Shown one piece after another: positions 43,240 through 55,575 of a stretch of DNA of 64,000 nucleotides. This DNA comes from Agrypnia vestita (Eukaryota; Arthropoda; Insecta; Trichoptera; Phryganeidae). Numbering within the stretch: the first letter of the stretch is position 1; each line of letters begins with the position of its first letter. The notes below the pieces were generated by a model. That model had not been told where the DNA came from. It did not search any database and saw only the letters and a list, made by a program, of their open reading frames with translations. The DNA lies in contig JADDOH010010096.1 in NCBI GenBank assembly GCA_016648135.1, positions 33,046 to 97,045 on the forward strand. The letters are read 5' to 3'. Both the position numbers and the translations under genes were made by a program.

Positions 43240-44147
43240 AGAACCTGTGTCGAGATGAGCAGATCGGAATAATTCTCGACAGAAAACTTGTTTTTAAAGC
43301 GCACTTTGACCATAATATCTCCAAAGCCTACAGAATGCTGGGATTCATACTTCGAACCTCCAAACAATTCAAAAATCCTCACTCATTAAAAATTTTATAT
43401 TATTCCTACGTTCGCAGTCATTTGGAGTATGCATCTCAGGTCTGGAATCCACAACAGACAACATACATTGCGAGAATAGAACAAATTCAGAACAGGTTTT
43501 TGCGTTGCCTCAATGGTAAATCCAGCATGTATTTCGACTCATATATGGAAGCAATGGATTTCTATAACATGAGAACCCTGGAACATAGAAGAGTACGAGC
43601 TGATCAAATACTACTTTTCAAGCCAATTGGAGCTGGTTTCCCTGCACGCTCCATCAAGGCGAACCCGACAGTCCGTGCTCTTCCATGTACCCATAAGCAG
43701 AACCACTTATGCACAGAACTCATTCATCCAGCGAACATGCAAAGCATTCAATGACCACTTCAATGACATTGATATATTTAATACCAACATCTCAGCTTTT
43801 AAAAATCGTATTTAAACCGCTTATATTACTTGTTTCTATATATTCACCGGATTAACTGAGACCAACCATCATCATACACACACCATAGCTCATCACTCTT
43901 TGCACATACCCCCATATCTATATACATATACGTCACACACACTTCACTCAGCCACAATCCCATACACCTCACTCCACTTCCCCCTCTAACTCCCACTCTT
44001 ATCCCTCTATTTAATATATGTTTTCTTTATTGCTTGACTTAATATTTTATGCCGTGGATCTCTATAATTGGTCTACCAACTACCCAATACGTTTTGCCAT
44101 TATAATAAATTATACTGTTGAGATTCCTAAAATAAATAAATAAATTA
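43240..44147 (+). mobile_element. 5'-truncated Jockey/CR1-like element, frameshifted
   Basis: The frame 43197-43754 has IGIILDRKLVFKAHFDHNIS, KAYRMLGFILRTSKQF, RSHLEYASQVWNPQ and RIEQIQNRFLRCL, then shifts at about 43625 to the next frame, VSLHAPSRRTRQSVLFHVP... ending FNTNISAFKNRI-stop at 43815. These are the post-catalytic blocks of Jockey/CR1 reverse transcriptases. A 3' UTR with a C-rich tract (43860-44010) ends at AAATAAATAAATAAA, about 44147. The same protein blocks occur at 10522-11079 and 46840-47200. Start boundary uncertain. Confidence 0.8.
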
Positions 44148-44777
44148 CGCATAACATTTTGTTTCAAAATTCTACTAAGCCGCCTGTCAAATATAGACCT
44201 CTCCGTGACACTCCGTACACGTTATCCTTATTGAATTTGACAGTTTATAATATAACGTGATCCAACCAGGATGTAACCCGCCGTAGGCTAACCATCAACA
44301 AACCGGTTCTCCGTTTCCGCGATGTTTTAAATTAAATATATCGTAAGGGCATGAAAATTATATATCCAGAGAGAATTTCTGACATTTAATTTAGCAAAGA
44401 TTTGCTTACAGGGCTGCCTACTAAGCAAGTGAAATCCGACGACTGGCAAACAGCATTTTGACGAAAAAATGTTTATCATTTTTCTCAGAATCTTAATTGT
44501 GCGATTTTCAGCGGTTATTTTCAATTTAAAAAACATATAATAACGCAAATGTTGCGTTATTTAATATTACTAAAAAAATAAAATTAAGCCAAATGAAGCG
44601 TTAAACAAAGCTGCTACTTGTTAATTTACAAAATTCAAATAAACATAGATAATTGTAACTAGCTTTATAGACATACTCAAATTCATCAATGCTTATAAAT
44701 AGTCAAACACATTTTTAAAGGTAGTTTTATCAATTGTTTTATTAGAGTTAAGTTTGTTATTACGGTCGTTAGACATA
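44148..44777. other. No recognisable gene
   Basis: AT-rich sequence without supported features. Confidence 0.35.
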
Positions 44778-44929
44778 TTTAACTGCAATTTCGGATATTT
44801 TATACGCACCGTATGTATTACCGAGAAGCGAATCTCGACGTTTCGTTGGAATCTTATCCAACGAAACGTCGAGATTCGCTTCTCGGTAGTACATACGGTG
44901 CGTATAAAATATCCGAAATTACAGTTAAA
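44778..44929. repeat. Near-perfect palindrome, 73-bp arms, 6-nt loop
   Basis: Left arm 44778-44850 and right arm 44857-44929 differ at two positions. The centre, GTTTCGTTGGA-ATCTTA-TCCAACGAAAC, gives each strand a hairpin followed by GAAACGTCGAGATT, the 3' half of a hammerhead-like motif including a GTC triplet, with no CTGANGA. The arm sequence and flanks match 15525-15740. A palindrome this good is either young or conserved. Confidence 0.9.
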
Positions 44930-45421
44930 TTGTTTTTGTGCCAGATAATCTTTAATCTACGTTATCTTCTATTTTCGTCAATTAAGTGGCCAATTTCAAA
45001 AATTAAATTTTCTGATCAGTTTTTAGTGAGCAACTCATAACCGATCAAAGTTGATAATGATATCTTTTTATAATGTTTATGCTTAAATTTTAGTGTTTTC
45101 AGAAATTGAAACCTATTATTAGCATATTCGTTAGTCTGCCTGCTACACTAGCATCTTACTGTATTATAGCAGAAAATACATTTCCGGTTCGAAAGAAAAA
45201 ATATAAAAGTACTAAAGTATTAATAAATATAGATACCATCAGTTAATCAATCGGCTATAATACATATTTATACAGACGTTTACGCGTTTGAGTTTGACAC
45301 ATTTCCCACAACATAAAAATTGAATGTCAAAAATATAGTTGCCTGTATAAAAAGTAAAATCGACGTATGAAAATATAAATATCGATGTAATTCGCCCTAA
45401 AGTTACTTGAATGTTAAACAA

Positions 45422-45930
45422 TTTATATGTAATACTAGCTGTTCATACCGGCGTCGCACGGGTTAAGGATTAAGTTGAAAATAAATCTGTGAGAGGAAAC
45501 AAAGGTTTGATTCGAACGGTACAGATTTACAGACAGCGAAGAGGAAGATAAAAGGGGGGAAATGTCACATATGTCACCCGCCGAGTCCTTAAGAATAAGT
45601 TTCCAAATGTTGAGTTCGATCGGTCAAACTATACAGATTTACATCGAAAATATGTCAGGGGAGGGGAAGGGTTAAAATAATAGGGGGGAAATATCGCATA
45701 TATTACCCGTCGTATCCTTAAGAATAAGTTTCCAAATTTTAAGTCCGATCGGTCAAACGGTACAGATTTGCATCGAAAATATATCAGCAAAGAGGAAGAT
45801 AATAGGGAGGAAATGTCACATATGTCACCCGCCGAGTCCTTAAGAATAAGTTTCCGAATTTTGAGTCCGATCGGTCAAACGGTATAGATTTGCATCGAAA
45901 ATATATCAGCGAAGCGGTATAGATTTCTAC
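45422..45930. repeat. Tandem repeat of about 112-129 bp, 3.4 copies
   Basis: Units at 45521-45632, 45633-45761, 45762-45883 and a partial 45884-45930. Shared words: CCTTAAGAATAAGTTTCC, CCGATCGGTCAAACGGT, ACAGATTT and GCATCGAAAATATATCAG. Preceded by CTAGCTGTTCATACCGGCGT (45435-45454), a word like those seen near some RTE-type LINE ends. Confidence 0.85.
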
Positions 45931-46040
45931 ACATAAAATAATATCTTAATGTATTTTAATATAATTTTCACACCTCTTTTTTCTTCCTTTTTGATTATTC
46001 TATTCTATTCTATATTATACTCTAGTCTATATTATAATTT

Positions 46041-46076
46041 TCCTGAAGAAGGTTGAGTCCAACCGAAACTAGTTGA
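46041..46076 (+). ncRNA. Hammerhead-like motif
   Basis: CTGAAGA (46043-46049), extra A, stem II GGTTG with CAACC around AGTC, GAA 46065-46067, A-CTAG-T, H17 T46074. The stem I strands next to the core give 2 bp then a mismatch. Confidence 0.5.
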
Positions 46077-46213
46077 CAAATATATAGCGATAAAGTGGTT
46101 TAAAACATAGTATTTAATTTATTCTTAAATGTCTAATAATATTTCAAAATAATTTTTCAAATAATTTAGAAAACAAAAGAAATTATTCATTTTGATATTT
46201 TGGCATTAATAAA

Positions 46214-46325
46214 ACACCCTGACGATGGAAAGGTTTTTCCGGAATATGTAGATGTAAATAATAAAATGAAAGCAGATACATACAAATAATAAAATCAATT
46301 ATTAAAAATTTCAATCTAAAAAGTT
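46214..46325 (+). repeat. Dispersed PLE-like terminal repeat, copy 2, with damaged motif
   Basis: Matches 14810-14925. The hammerhead-like part (46214-46255) keeps ACACC-CTGACGA, extra T and stem II but has GGA for GAA, and its stem I and III have one change each. Confidence 0.65.
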
Positions 46326-46799
46326 GAAATGAAAAGAAAAACAGATATGTTCATCTGAATTTCCTTAATTGCATAGTGGCAGTATTGTTTCTATATCGCT
46401 CATATCTATTACTTTCCTACCGCATTGCAACACACGTGTTACATCATAAAAATAAGTAAGAAATTTTCCGTTCTAAAAGCAGCAAATTGAAACTGAAAAA
46501 CATATTACGAAAATATCTTTTTGCGTTGAAGAGTTTGCAAAGATTCGATAACAGCATCTTTCACTACCGCGAAAGTTCCTTGAAGGAAAAATGATATTAC
46601 GTAACGAGAATATAGAATTATGGAAGGCTTTGTAACATGGACTAAGAAAGCAGAAATATTTCCTTCGTAAAAAGAAAAAGAAAAAATGTGCCTTTATGAA
46701 AAATTTTACTTCATTAAACTGAACATAATTCTCCTCAATTTCGTCTTTCAATGAGAGTAGTCATGATCATGGAACTAAGAATATTGGCAGATGACCGCA

Positions 46800-47616
46800 T
46801 GAACGACTGTCAAGATAATTACGAGGACAAGTCAAAAATTGTCTGTAATTTACATTATATTAATTATAATTTTCTGTTGTCTCTAATTAAACTAAATACA
46901 TTATCCGATAGAAGGAAAATTGCTGACCTCGTATTACTGTATAAAATCGTAAATAATTATTACAACAGTTCAGAACTAACGCAGCTATTTTTTTATCACA
47001 TCCCTTCCAGAAGCACTAGACAAAGTATATTGTTTCATTGTGACAATGTTAGTGTAAATTATCTCTATAGCTCACCTATTAGAAGGCTCCATAGGTTAGG
47101 AAACGAGTATGGTTACCTATGGGATGTTTATTCGCCGCCTACAAGAAAGCTCTTCTGGACGAATTCGGTCGTTTATAATTGGTTATTGATGTCATGTCTA
47201 TCTCTTGTTTTTAGATTTTTGAATTTTACATTTCATTTTATTTTACTGTCATTTTTATTGCTTCTTGAGTTTCAGATTTGATTTGTTTACAATTATTTCA
47301 TTTTGTTGTAATTTTGTTGCTTCTTGAATTTCAGACATAATTATTTTAATTTGTTGTAGTTTTATTGATTGTTGACTTTCATATTTGATTTGATAACTAT
47401 TATTTCATTTGATGTAATTTTGTTATACTTTATGTTAAGTAATGTTTTATTTTTCTTTATACATCACTTTATTAATTGTTTTTGATAGAATTATACCATA
47501 TCTCCTTTTTTTATCTATCTCTATCAACCTACCTATCAATCTAAACATGTTTATATACATTGTTTCTTTAATGGTACGTTGTACCGTGTATTAATTAATT
47601 AAATAAATAAATTTAC
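46800..47616 (+). mobile_element. 5'-truncated Jockey/CR1-like element
   Basis: Within the frame 46751-47281 the part from about 46840 reads NFLLSLIKLNTLSDRRKIAD, LVLLYKIVNNYYNSSELTQL, HIPSRSTRQSILFH and PIRRLHRLGNEY, the same C-terminal blocks as 10522-11079. The final part of the frame is hydrophobic and probably follows a small shift or is read-through of the 3' UTR. The UTR is T-rich and ends ATTAATTAAATAAATAAATT at about 47613. No target duplication found. Confidence 0.75.
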
Positions 47617-47742
47617 ACAAAGGTAGGGCTTCAACACGTACATCATTTTTTTTTTACAGTCATCTCTTTTGTCAATGAACGTCAGCGATCCATATATCCA
47701 CTACACCATTACATACATCGCGACGCATACGTACACTGTACA

Positions 47743-47814
47743 GCCCTCGTAGCCTAGTGGGCATGACACTGTCTTCTCACACCGAGGGTTCCGGGTTCGA
47801 TTCCCGGAGAGGTC
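47743..47814 (+). tRNA. tRNA-Glu-like sequence, likely pseudo-tRNA or SINE head
   Basis: The A box TAGCCTAGTGG and B box GGTTCGATTCC are perfect. The T stem CCGGG with CCCGG closes, and the loop TTCTCAC would give anticodon CTC (Glu). The acceptor stem has two mismatches (GCCCTCG with AGAGGTC) and the anticodon stem is imperfect. The following 100 bp show no tail shared with the other SINE-like elements here. More likely a SINE head or pseudogene than a working tRNA. Confidence 0.5.
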
Positions 47815-47829
47815 ACTTTTTATCTACGT

Positions 47830-50800
47830 GATTTACTTAACCATGATCGTTTTGTAACATGTTTCGCTTCTGTAATTGGGCCCTCATGGTTTGTTGAAAC
47901 GTAAAACATGTTGGATAATCGGAGGTGAATTGAATTTCACTTATCTCTAAAACTATTGATATTAGGATATTGATGTTTAAACATTTCCGACACATTGCTT
48001 AGGCAGAAATCTATCTACCTGGAAAGAATTGTTTTAGCTATATTACATTCTGCATTCAAATAATCTTTAATAATTAATGGAAAAGTAAAGTGAAAAAAAA
48101 AATTACATGAAATTTCAATATTTTCATCCTTCCCAGCAAAGTTTAGCGATATATTTTTTTTTATTATTTTGCTTACATAATTTTAATAAATATTATGTTT
48201 TTAGTTGTTTTTAAGTTGATATTTTTGAACTTATTACTTTTTTTGGCGCGTTTAGGGTAAAATTATTTGTATAACGGAAGTTGCACACGCGCGGCATGTG
48301 GCGGGAATGCGAGACCACGAAATGCGCGCGCATGCATTTAACTGTCAAAAATGTATTTACTTGAAATTAGTGTTCCAGTAATATAAATAATATATTATCA
48401 ACAATCTTGAATCGCGTACTAATCATAAAAATGCTCATTTCCAAAGCTGACGAATGATTTGTTATCGAATTGAAAATTATATAATTAACCGTTTATTAAA
48501 TAACGACTTTAGGTGTATAATCGAAATGCCAAAAAGGGGCTTCTTGCACAGATTTCTTTATTTCATGTTATTGTTTTTTAAGAAATTTTTGTTTGTCACC
48601 ACGCCAAAAACGATTTAAAGTGATATCCGAGGAATTATTTATCGCAAAAACGACGTAATTGTCGGATATTCGTTTTCAAAACAAAAACACATTCATTCAT
48701 TCAACATTTAATGCGGCTGTCAAAATTTTGAATGCGGAACCGTTTTAGGCCGAAAATCGATAAAACATGAAAGAGGGTACTTGGACTTTTTTTGAAAATA
48801 CTCACGTTTTATAAGAAAGTTTTTGTTATCCCCAATTATTTAAAATATTATAGGTTACATTTTTATAAGTATGAGTTTTCATTCTATTTATGAAACTCAA
48901 TGGAATAATCGAAAATGATTAATGTCGATTTTAGATGACTCAATACTTTGAGCGTTATTAATATATAATTTTGTATTTATTTTAGTTTTAAAGAATAACT
49001 TCTACCGCGCATTTATGAGTACACGCACGATTTTTTTTTACTTATAATATAATTACCCTACATCATGAGGATACTACAAAAATAATTCTAATGATAATTT
49101 GTATTTCTCCACTAAAGTAATTCTCGTGTTCAAAGGAGGAACAACGTAACATAATTTAAATATTTTTTTATTCTACAAGTATGTTTTAATTGTTAGACAT
49201 AGTCATGTTTCTTGTATTACGTAATATTTCGTAAATATAACTTTTTTAAATTTGCCGGAGGCCCTTATTTTTTTTAATGTAAAATGGAAGTTCATTATAA
49301 TTTTTTTTGCGTGTATGTTAATATGTAAATTTTAATAGGATGCTGCATGGTTGTGGTGTATTACATTTTAGAATAGAAATATCCCTTTTTGTGAGTGGCC
49401 GGATACTTATTAAATTTGCTCGTTTTTTGCACAGAATTACTCGTAATATATTAATGACGACAGTAACATCGAAACCTATCCTAAATCTTAATGACTCAAA
49501 TCTAGGAGGTTTGATACTCCAGTTTTTGGGTAATAGCATGCGATAAAATCGTTAAGTTTAATTCGTGTTAAGTGACTTTTTATATTGAATAATTATTAAT
49601 CATTAATTAATAATTATTGAATGTAAAAAGCTTGAATGCCTATTAATTTCCAGTGTTTTTATTCGTTCCTCCCTAGCCACAACATGCAACAATAATATGT
49701 TTGTATATATTTGAAAAAACGCATTCTTTCTAATTTTAAGATGCCAATTCGTACAGTTGCTGTGTTGGGTAGTAACTTGATTTCTTGAAAATATCTTTCA
49801 AAATTAACATTAAAAAAAAAATTAACAAAAAAAAAAACTTTCACTAACATTCCACTTGATACTTTGTAGATACATAATTACTACCTTATGAAAATAAATA
49901 CTACTGACGAATTCGAAAAAATATTATAATTGTGTTCTATAACGCCACTCTGGGACAAGCGTAGCCTAGTAGAGTGGCATAATCCACAAATTAAACAAAA
50001 TAAAAAAATGTGTAATTTATCTTATGTTTTATTGTTAAATTAGTATTAAGTACCTTTATTTGTAAACAAAGATTTTTTTAAATAAAAATAAAAAAATTAA
50101 AAAAAATAATAATTAGATTTTGTGCAGATTCAACAGGTCTAATGTTTAAGTTTTAAAAGGTGCACCGCATGCTATGATCCCATATTCTATTACCGATTTT
50201 ACATAACCATAGCATAAGTTCTTTAGAATATTAAGCAATTATATGTTATTTATTATAAATATTAAACATATTCATATGAAATATCCATCTAAGAAGGTTG
50301 GTAAGTTCTTTTCTGAATTATTATGGTTATTACTTTTATCTCTTCCCATTAAATATCAAATATTTATTTTGCTGACGATAGTGACGCAATACAGCACGTG
50401 TACATAAAATATTAAATTTGTTTTCTTAGTACATATTTCCAGTGTCATACGTGTAACGGTCGTAATATGCATCACATAATGTCCTCGTTAATACGACATA
50501 AAATATAAATACGTTACTGGGTGACTGAATATGTACACAAGTTTAAGTTTATTTATATGTGCCGTATACATTTAGTGAACATGTTTTAGACAGAAATAAA
50601 TAAAACAAAGAAAAATTAAAACTATTTGTAAGCTGTAGCCCATCAAAAATGATGGTACTTCTACATGTCGGTTCCTAAGGAATAAGTATTTATTTATTTT
50701 TGTTTAAAAATTACTATAAAAAAAGAAAAAGAAATACTATAAAGACATGTTGCACGAAGTTACGGGGACAAACAGACTCACAGACGGACGGACAAAAGGA

Positions 50801-51034
50801 CAGACAACTTAATTATTATAATTGGGATAATAAATATGAAGAATAATTTTCATCCTTAATCTAGTTTGTATGTTAAATAATTCGAATGTTATCATATGTG
50901 GGGGTTAAAAGCAAAGGCAGCAATATCCAAAAAAAAAATTATTGCAGTCATCGAGGATTATTATTTTGAATGTACTGAATTCGAGATTTTATAGAAAACA
51001 TGATTTTCTATAAATTTATAGGCTATGTTTATAA
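47830..51034. other. No recognisable gene
   Basis: About 3.2 kb of AT-rich DNA. A CpG-rich patch at 48280-48340 (CGCGCGGCATGTGGCGGG, then ATGCGCGCGCATGC) is unexplained. At 50750-50805 the run ACAGACGGACGGACAAAAGG resembles the end of some RTE-type LINEs, but no coding remnant adjoins it. Small open frames have no domains. Confidence 0.35.
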
Positions 51035-51128
51035 AGTAATCACTTAAGACAGCTGTTTCTAGTCATAGGCCCAGGGCCATCCCTATATAGATTTTCTTAT
51101 AAATATATTCGTCTCTTTGAGACTTCTA
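51035..51128 (-). repeat. Family R dispersed repeat, partial copy
   Basis: The complement contains GTCTCAAAGAGACGAA, GGCCCTGGGCCTATGA and TTAAGTGATTACT, in family R order. Confidence 0.6.
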
Positions 51129-51235
51129 TACTCTAGACATTATTAAAGAGTTTAAATTTACAATGTACAATTTGTTACTTATTATAGAATTAACGAAATA
51201 TCTAACATTTTACCAAAGTCAATTTTTCCAGCATT

Positions 51236-51700
51236 TTACACCACTTCTAAAATTAAAAATTTATTTAACAACATACACCTCTCAAATAAATGGGAAAAGA
51301 GCGGTATCTATATATTAGAATGTAATGATTGTGATGCACAATATGTAGGAATGACTACTAGAAATTTTAAAACTAGGATAAGAGAACATTAGTTGTGTTT
51401 AAAAAATAATAATTATTCGGAATTTTTCTAACCACTTGTTGGAAACTGGCCACACTTTTTATAAAGATAGATCTAAATTTAAATATACTAATATCAACAA
51501 ATTTTTCAAATTGTCCGCCCTAGAAACTTTAGAAATAAACAAAAAATTAAATTCTAATAATAACATCGTTAACAAAATAATAGCCCCATGTAAGTCACCA
51601 TTATTAACCATGTTACCTCGTCCCTCCCACTCCACAAATCACCCCCGCTCCCTAAAGATACAGGTATCTTGTGTTTGTATGTATGTATGTATAGATGTAT
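51236..51700 (+). pseudogene. PLE GIY-YIG endonuclease, frameshifted
   Basis: KIKNLFNNIHLSNKWEKS leads into GIYILECNDCDAQYVGMT and RNFKTRIREH, giving GIY, the C-x2-C pair, YVG (for YIG), the catalytic-context arginines and the EH. A stop follows (51391), the frame changes near 51430, and the domain continues NHLLETGHTFYKDRSKF and LETLEINKKLN in the frame 51436-51726, ending in a proline-rich tail. The domain is the target-nicking endonuclease at the C-terminus of Penelope-like proteins. The reverse transcriptase part is absent. Confidence 0.8.
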
Positions 51701-51740
51701 TAGTATACAGTACTTTCGCATTTTAGATTAGTTTAAATAA

Positions 51741-51780
51741 TGCTCGTTAATGACACGGACGTGTCGAAACCGGTAGCGTA
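51741..51780 (+). ncRNA. Hammerhead-like relic downstream of GIY-YIG
   Basis: The core is damaged (GTTAATGA), but the stem II hairpin ACACGGACGTGT, GAAACCGGTA and the downstream strand match the family at 34540-34581. Confidence 0.4.
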
Positions 51781-51899
51781 AATTCTATAATAAGTTACAA
51801 ATTGTACATTGTAAGTTTAAACTCTTTAATAATGTCTGAAAGAAATTGTTACATTGTAAGTGCCCAAGAAATAAAAAAAATTCTATACTTTAATTTATT

Positions 51900-52464
51900 A
51901 AAAAAACTATAAATTTAAAAAATAAACAATCTGTATAAACCATATTAATTTTGATCATTAAATTAGGTGAAAAACATAAACTACGTTATGATACGTCAGG
52001 TGAAGAATTAGACTGACTACTTTTAAATATAATTTTTCACACGGATAAGGTGGAATTAAATAGAAATAATAAATTAATTGGATAGCGAGGAAATGAGCCG
52101 GAGTTACTTAATGGTGATTGTAACTGGAATATTAAGAGAAGAGGGGAGGGATTAGTGAAACAAGTATTGCCAAGCAAATTAATACCGGAGTATATATATT
52201 TTTTTAATTTCTAAATTTTAAAAATTATTCATTTATTACCTTTACGCGCGACTTGAGGATTTTAGTGGTCCATGAATGAAAATAATAATTCTTGTGCGTG
52301 ATGTAGTTCGCAAATTCAGAAAAGTGATAAGTAGTTTAATTTTACTAGTTCGATAATGACAATGCTGTCTAAGTCTTCTGATGAAATTTCTAGATGTAAT
52401 CACTATTTTCATGTCCGCGTAAATTTTCGTAAACTTCGCCTTTTCTAAATAATGATCTATTTTT
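51900..52464. other. No recognisable gene
   Basis: AT-rich; a reverse open frame (52242-52490) has no domain. Confidence 0.35.
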
Positions 52465-52770
52465 ACTCCCTTTCTTTTAACTCGTAGCATCTACTTGTCT
52501 GCTTGTCGGCTTCTCTACTTGATGATCGATTTTTAACCCTTTTCCCGTGATTCAATCGAGGCACACTCGTAGCGACGATAAAAATGATTAACAAATTTTC
52601 GTTTAAATTTTTTAAATTATTTGGTATAATTTTGGATTTTTCGAAATTTTAACGATTTATATATTGTTTAATTTTCGAGCCCGACGAGTGGAGTAGGTGC
52701 AAAACCCGTTTCAACGAGAAAATGAGTATAATAAAAACTTGGTTTTTATGGGTTAGTTTTAAACATTGAA
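52465..52770 (+). repeat. Dispersed repeat family D, copy 2
   Basis: Shares TTTTAACTCGTAGC, ACCCTTTTCCCGTGATTCAA and the end word GAGTATAATAAAAACTTGG with the other two copies. It ends about where copy 1 ends (TTTTTATGGGTT). Confidence 0.65.
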
Positions 52771-53385
52771 TAAAGGAGTAATGCGCCTTATTTATTATTA
52801 GTGCAAAACAATAAAATAACGGTTATTGTGTAACCGGTTAAAATACCACGACTATAAATTGGTGACCATCACCATCAACACCCCCTCTACCAAAAATATG
52901 TACAACATGTGTACATTTATAATAACTGTATCTATAATAATACATCCGCGCGGTGGTTTGATGTTGCCATCGGGCGTCAAGCAGATGTCTAATGGATTCG
53001 AGCGCCGTTTTAACGGCCTGAAATAAATATATTTCCACGTTAACGCACTCCAAATGTTGTTTTGTTTCTTTTTACGAGCGAGCGAATAATCTTCGGCTGA
53101 CGCTTTTTCTCTCTAGCGGGCATTCGGCGCTCTTGCTGCTATTTCGGTGCTCGAAATTTAGACGTAGATTAGATGCGTTTGGACGTTATGTGTCAGTGAA
53201 TCTGTATCACCAAAAAGAACAGGTCTAAAAGTCTCGTTCTTTATTTATATATTAATTTAGATATTTTTTTATGAAGTTAGGTCAGATTTAGTGAGATTAG
53301 GTTACGTTCTTCAAAAAATAATATAAACATATTTATTTTAAAACATTTCTTCTGTATAGTAGATTCTGTAGGGATAGGAAAACAA

Positions 53386-53565
53386 CGGACATGCTATCAC
53401 CATCATTATTATCTTTTTCAATTATATTCAATTATATTTCAATAGACTTATAGAGCGGAGCGGACATGCTATCACCGTCATTATTATCTTTTTCAATTAT
53501 ATTGAATTGTATTTCAATATATTCAGACTTATATAGCGGAGCGGGAATGGTATCATCATCATTTT
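53386..53565. repeat. Tandem duplication of about 75-82 bp
   Basis: Units 53386-53460 and 53461-53542 (CGGACATGCTATCACC, TTATTATCTTTTTCAATTAT) plus a partial third unit to about 53565. Confidence 0.8.
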
Positions 53566-55575
53566 TCACATTCATGTTTTCCTTCTTCCTTTTTTAATTT
53601 TATACTTATATTAGATTTTTTCTTCTTCTTCTTTGTAACATTCTGTGTTAAATTTTACATTTATTGCATACAGTTTTCAGTTTCTCTATATTTTGGAATT
53701 CAAAACGTGATGGTGATAGATACAAGCAATGTATTTTAATAAAAAACATCTCAAACACACGTAACATACCACTTCCGCATAGAATTTATTTATTAATTTA
53801 TATATTCTATAATTGAGGATCACCAATTTGATCGTTTAAAGGGTCAATTATGACCCTATCTACAGAATCTTCCCGGTATATAAAATAAATACAAGATATA
53901 CATAAATAATAATAATACTTTGAATTTATTGTGAATGAATTTATTTACAAGATTAAAGCTTCTACTCAACGTATTGAATAAGAGGCCTGGAGATTTTCAT
54001 TATCGCCACGTTTTCGGCTTTATTGGTTGGCCCGTTCACGTATTCAAATTGAGGCTGATCTAGACTCTGGCCCATGATCACAAAAATTAATAAGCTTTTG
54101 TTAATTTCAGTTGGTGCATAAACCTACTGAAGAAGCACATGAAGAAGAAAATGCGGAAAAACAAAAAAAAGAGGAAGAAGAAAACTATAAATGAGCTGTA
54201 TATATATATAATATATATTATAAATAAAAATAAAAAATGATCCAAGCTTGTTACTTAATTCGAGAGCATCGCGTTATTGAATTACCATTAAGTTAACAGG
54301 ATTTTGGCCTGTCCAAAATTTTTTTAAATTTTATTTTCTTCATATACTATTAGCCTCCAAGGATACTTTCACTGAGATGGGTCACATCCAAAGCTTAGCA
54401 GTCACTGCGATGGGCGTTCTTATGTGATTTTTTCAAAGAAAATTGAAATTTTCCCTCTAAGATGGAAAAATCAATTTGTCGACTGAATTTTCAACAAATG
54501 AATGCAATATAACTGATGGTAATGTCAATTTGGAGTTTTATTTAATTAAAAATAATAACCTTTTCTAATTGATTTTATAATATATTTTAAACAAATGCGA
54601 AAAAGGATTCCCACGGATAATGAACCACGAGATATGTGTCAATATTTACTAAACAAGGGTTCGATAACTCCACGTAAAAAGAGTTTGTTGACTCTTAATA
54701 TAAACAATTTGCGTAGGATATTCACACTAACGCAGGTATTTATTACATAATAACAACAAATATTTATAACAGTCAATATTATGATTAATATATGAGTTCT
54801 GTAAAAACGAGTTACGTCTCAAATATGTATGGACTGAATGAAAAAAAAATATTTCGAAAAAAGTACTTACCTACCTAATAAACATTACTTATTTTTTGCG
54901 AAATCTGAATTGTTTATCATAATACCTCACTATTGATATAAGCGATTCAATTTAATTAAATAAAAATCTAAATTCTCCAAATTCGTATGTATTTTATTTG
55001 TCAGATAATTCACAATTTCATTATCCTTTAAAATATCATTATGTTACGAGAGAACAACTCACGACAATAGAACAAAGACCTTTTTGTTCCACCATTGATG
55101 TGGTGACCTTGTGATAACCAAATCTCGTTCAATCTAGTTTGCGAAATAGATTGAATTAGATTTGGGGACTGTGTCTCTAGCTCAGCATTTAAGACCCGTT
55201 TGTTTTGACCCGTTCGTTCGCAAACTAACTACCTCTAGTGTTGTATCTAGCGAGCGGTGAACGCATCGGACAGCGCAGAGAATCCAATGCGGAAACATTT
55301 GTTCCACGCCGAATTAACTGCGGAACTATTAAATGTCAAGTACAGCGTCCTCGTATATAAAATAAGATCAATATGTTTTATGATCATGTACAGGCTGTTT
55401 CAAAATAATAGTAAGAGTCACAATACGATGGTTTAGTAATTGAAAATTGTCGAAAAATTAACGAAATTAATTAATAATTAAATTAATTAAATTAAAAAGT
55501 AACGTTTTAAAAGAGAGAAAAATTTCGGCATATTTTATGTTTAAATTTTTTCAGTATGATATAGTAAGTAAGATA
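53566..55575. other. No recognisable gene
   Basis: AT-rich, no supported feature. A short (TA)n-like stretch at 54200-54222. The GC-richer patch at 55150-55330 carries no recognisable product. Confidence 0.35.

Larger units (their letters stand above)
51135..51837 (+). mobile_element. Penelope-like element fragment bounded by inverted repeats
   Basis: Inverted arms 51135-51191 and 51781-51837 (57 bp, AGACATTATTAAAGAGTTTA and complement) enclose a GIY-YIG endonuclease relic (51236-51700), a proline-rich linker and a hammerhead-like relic (51741-51780). Inverted terminal copies with an internal 5'-truncated body fit the known arrangement of PLE insertions. Confidence 0.8.

Noticed and set aside
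48280..48345. CpG-rich patch as a promoter
   Set aside because: No TATA, initiator or downstream open frame; only about 60 bp.
50745..50830. RTE 3' end at the ACAGACGGACGGACA run
   Set aside because: No coding remnant, tail repeat or target duplication beside it; simple sequence could explain it.
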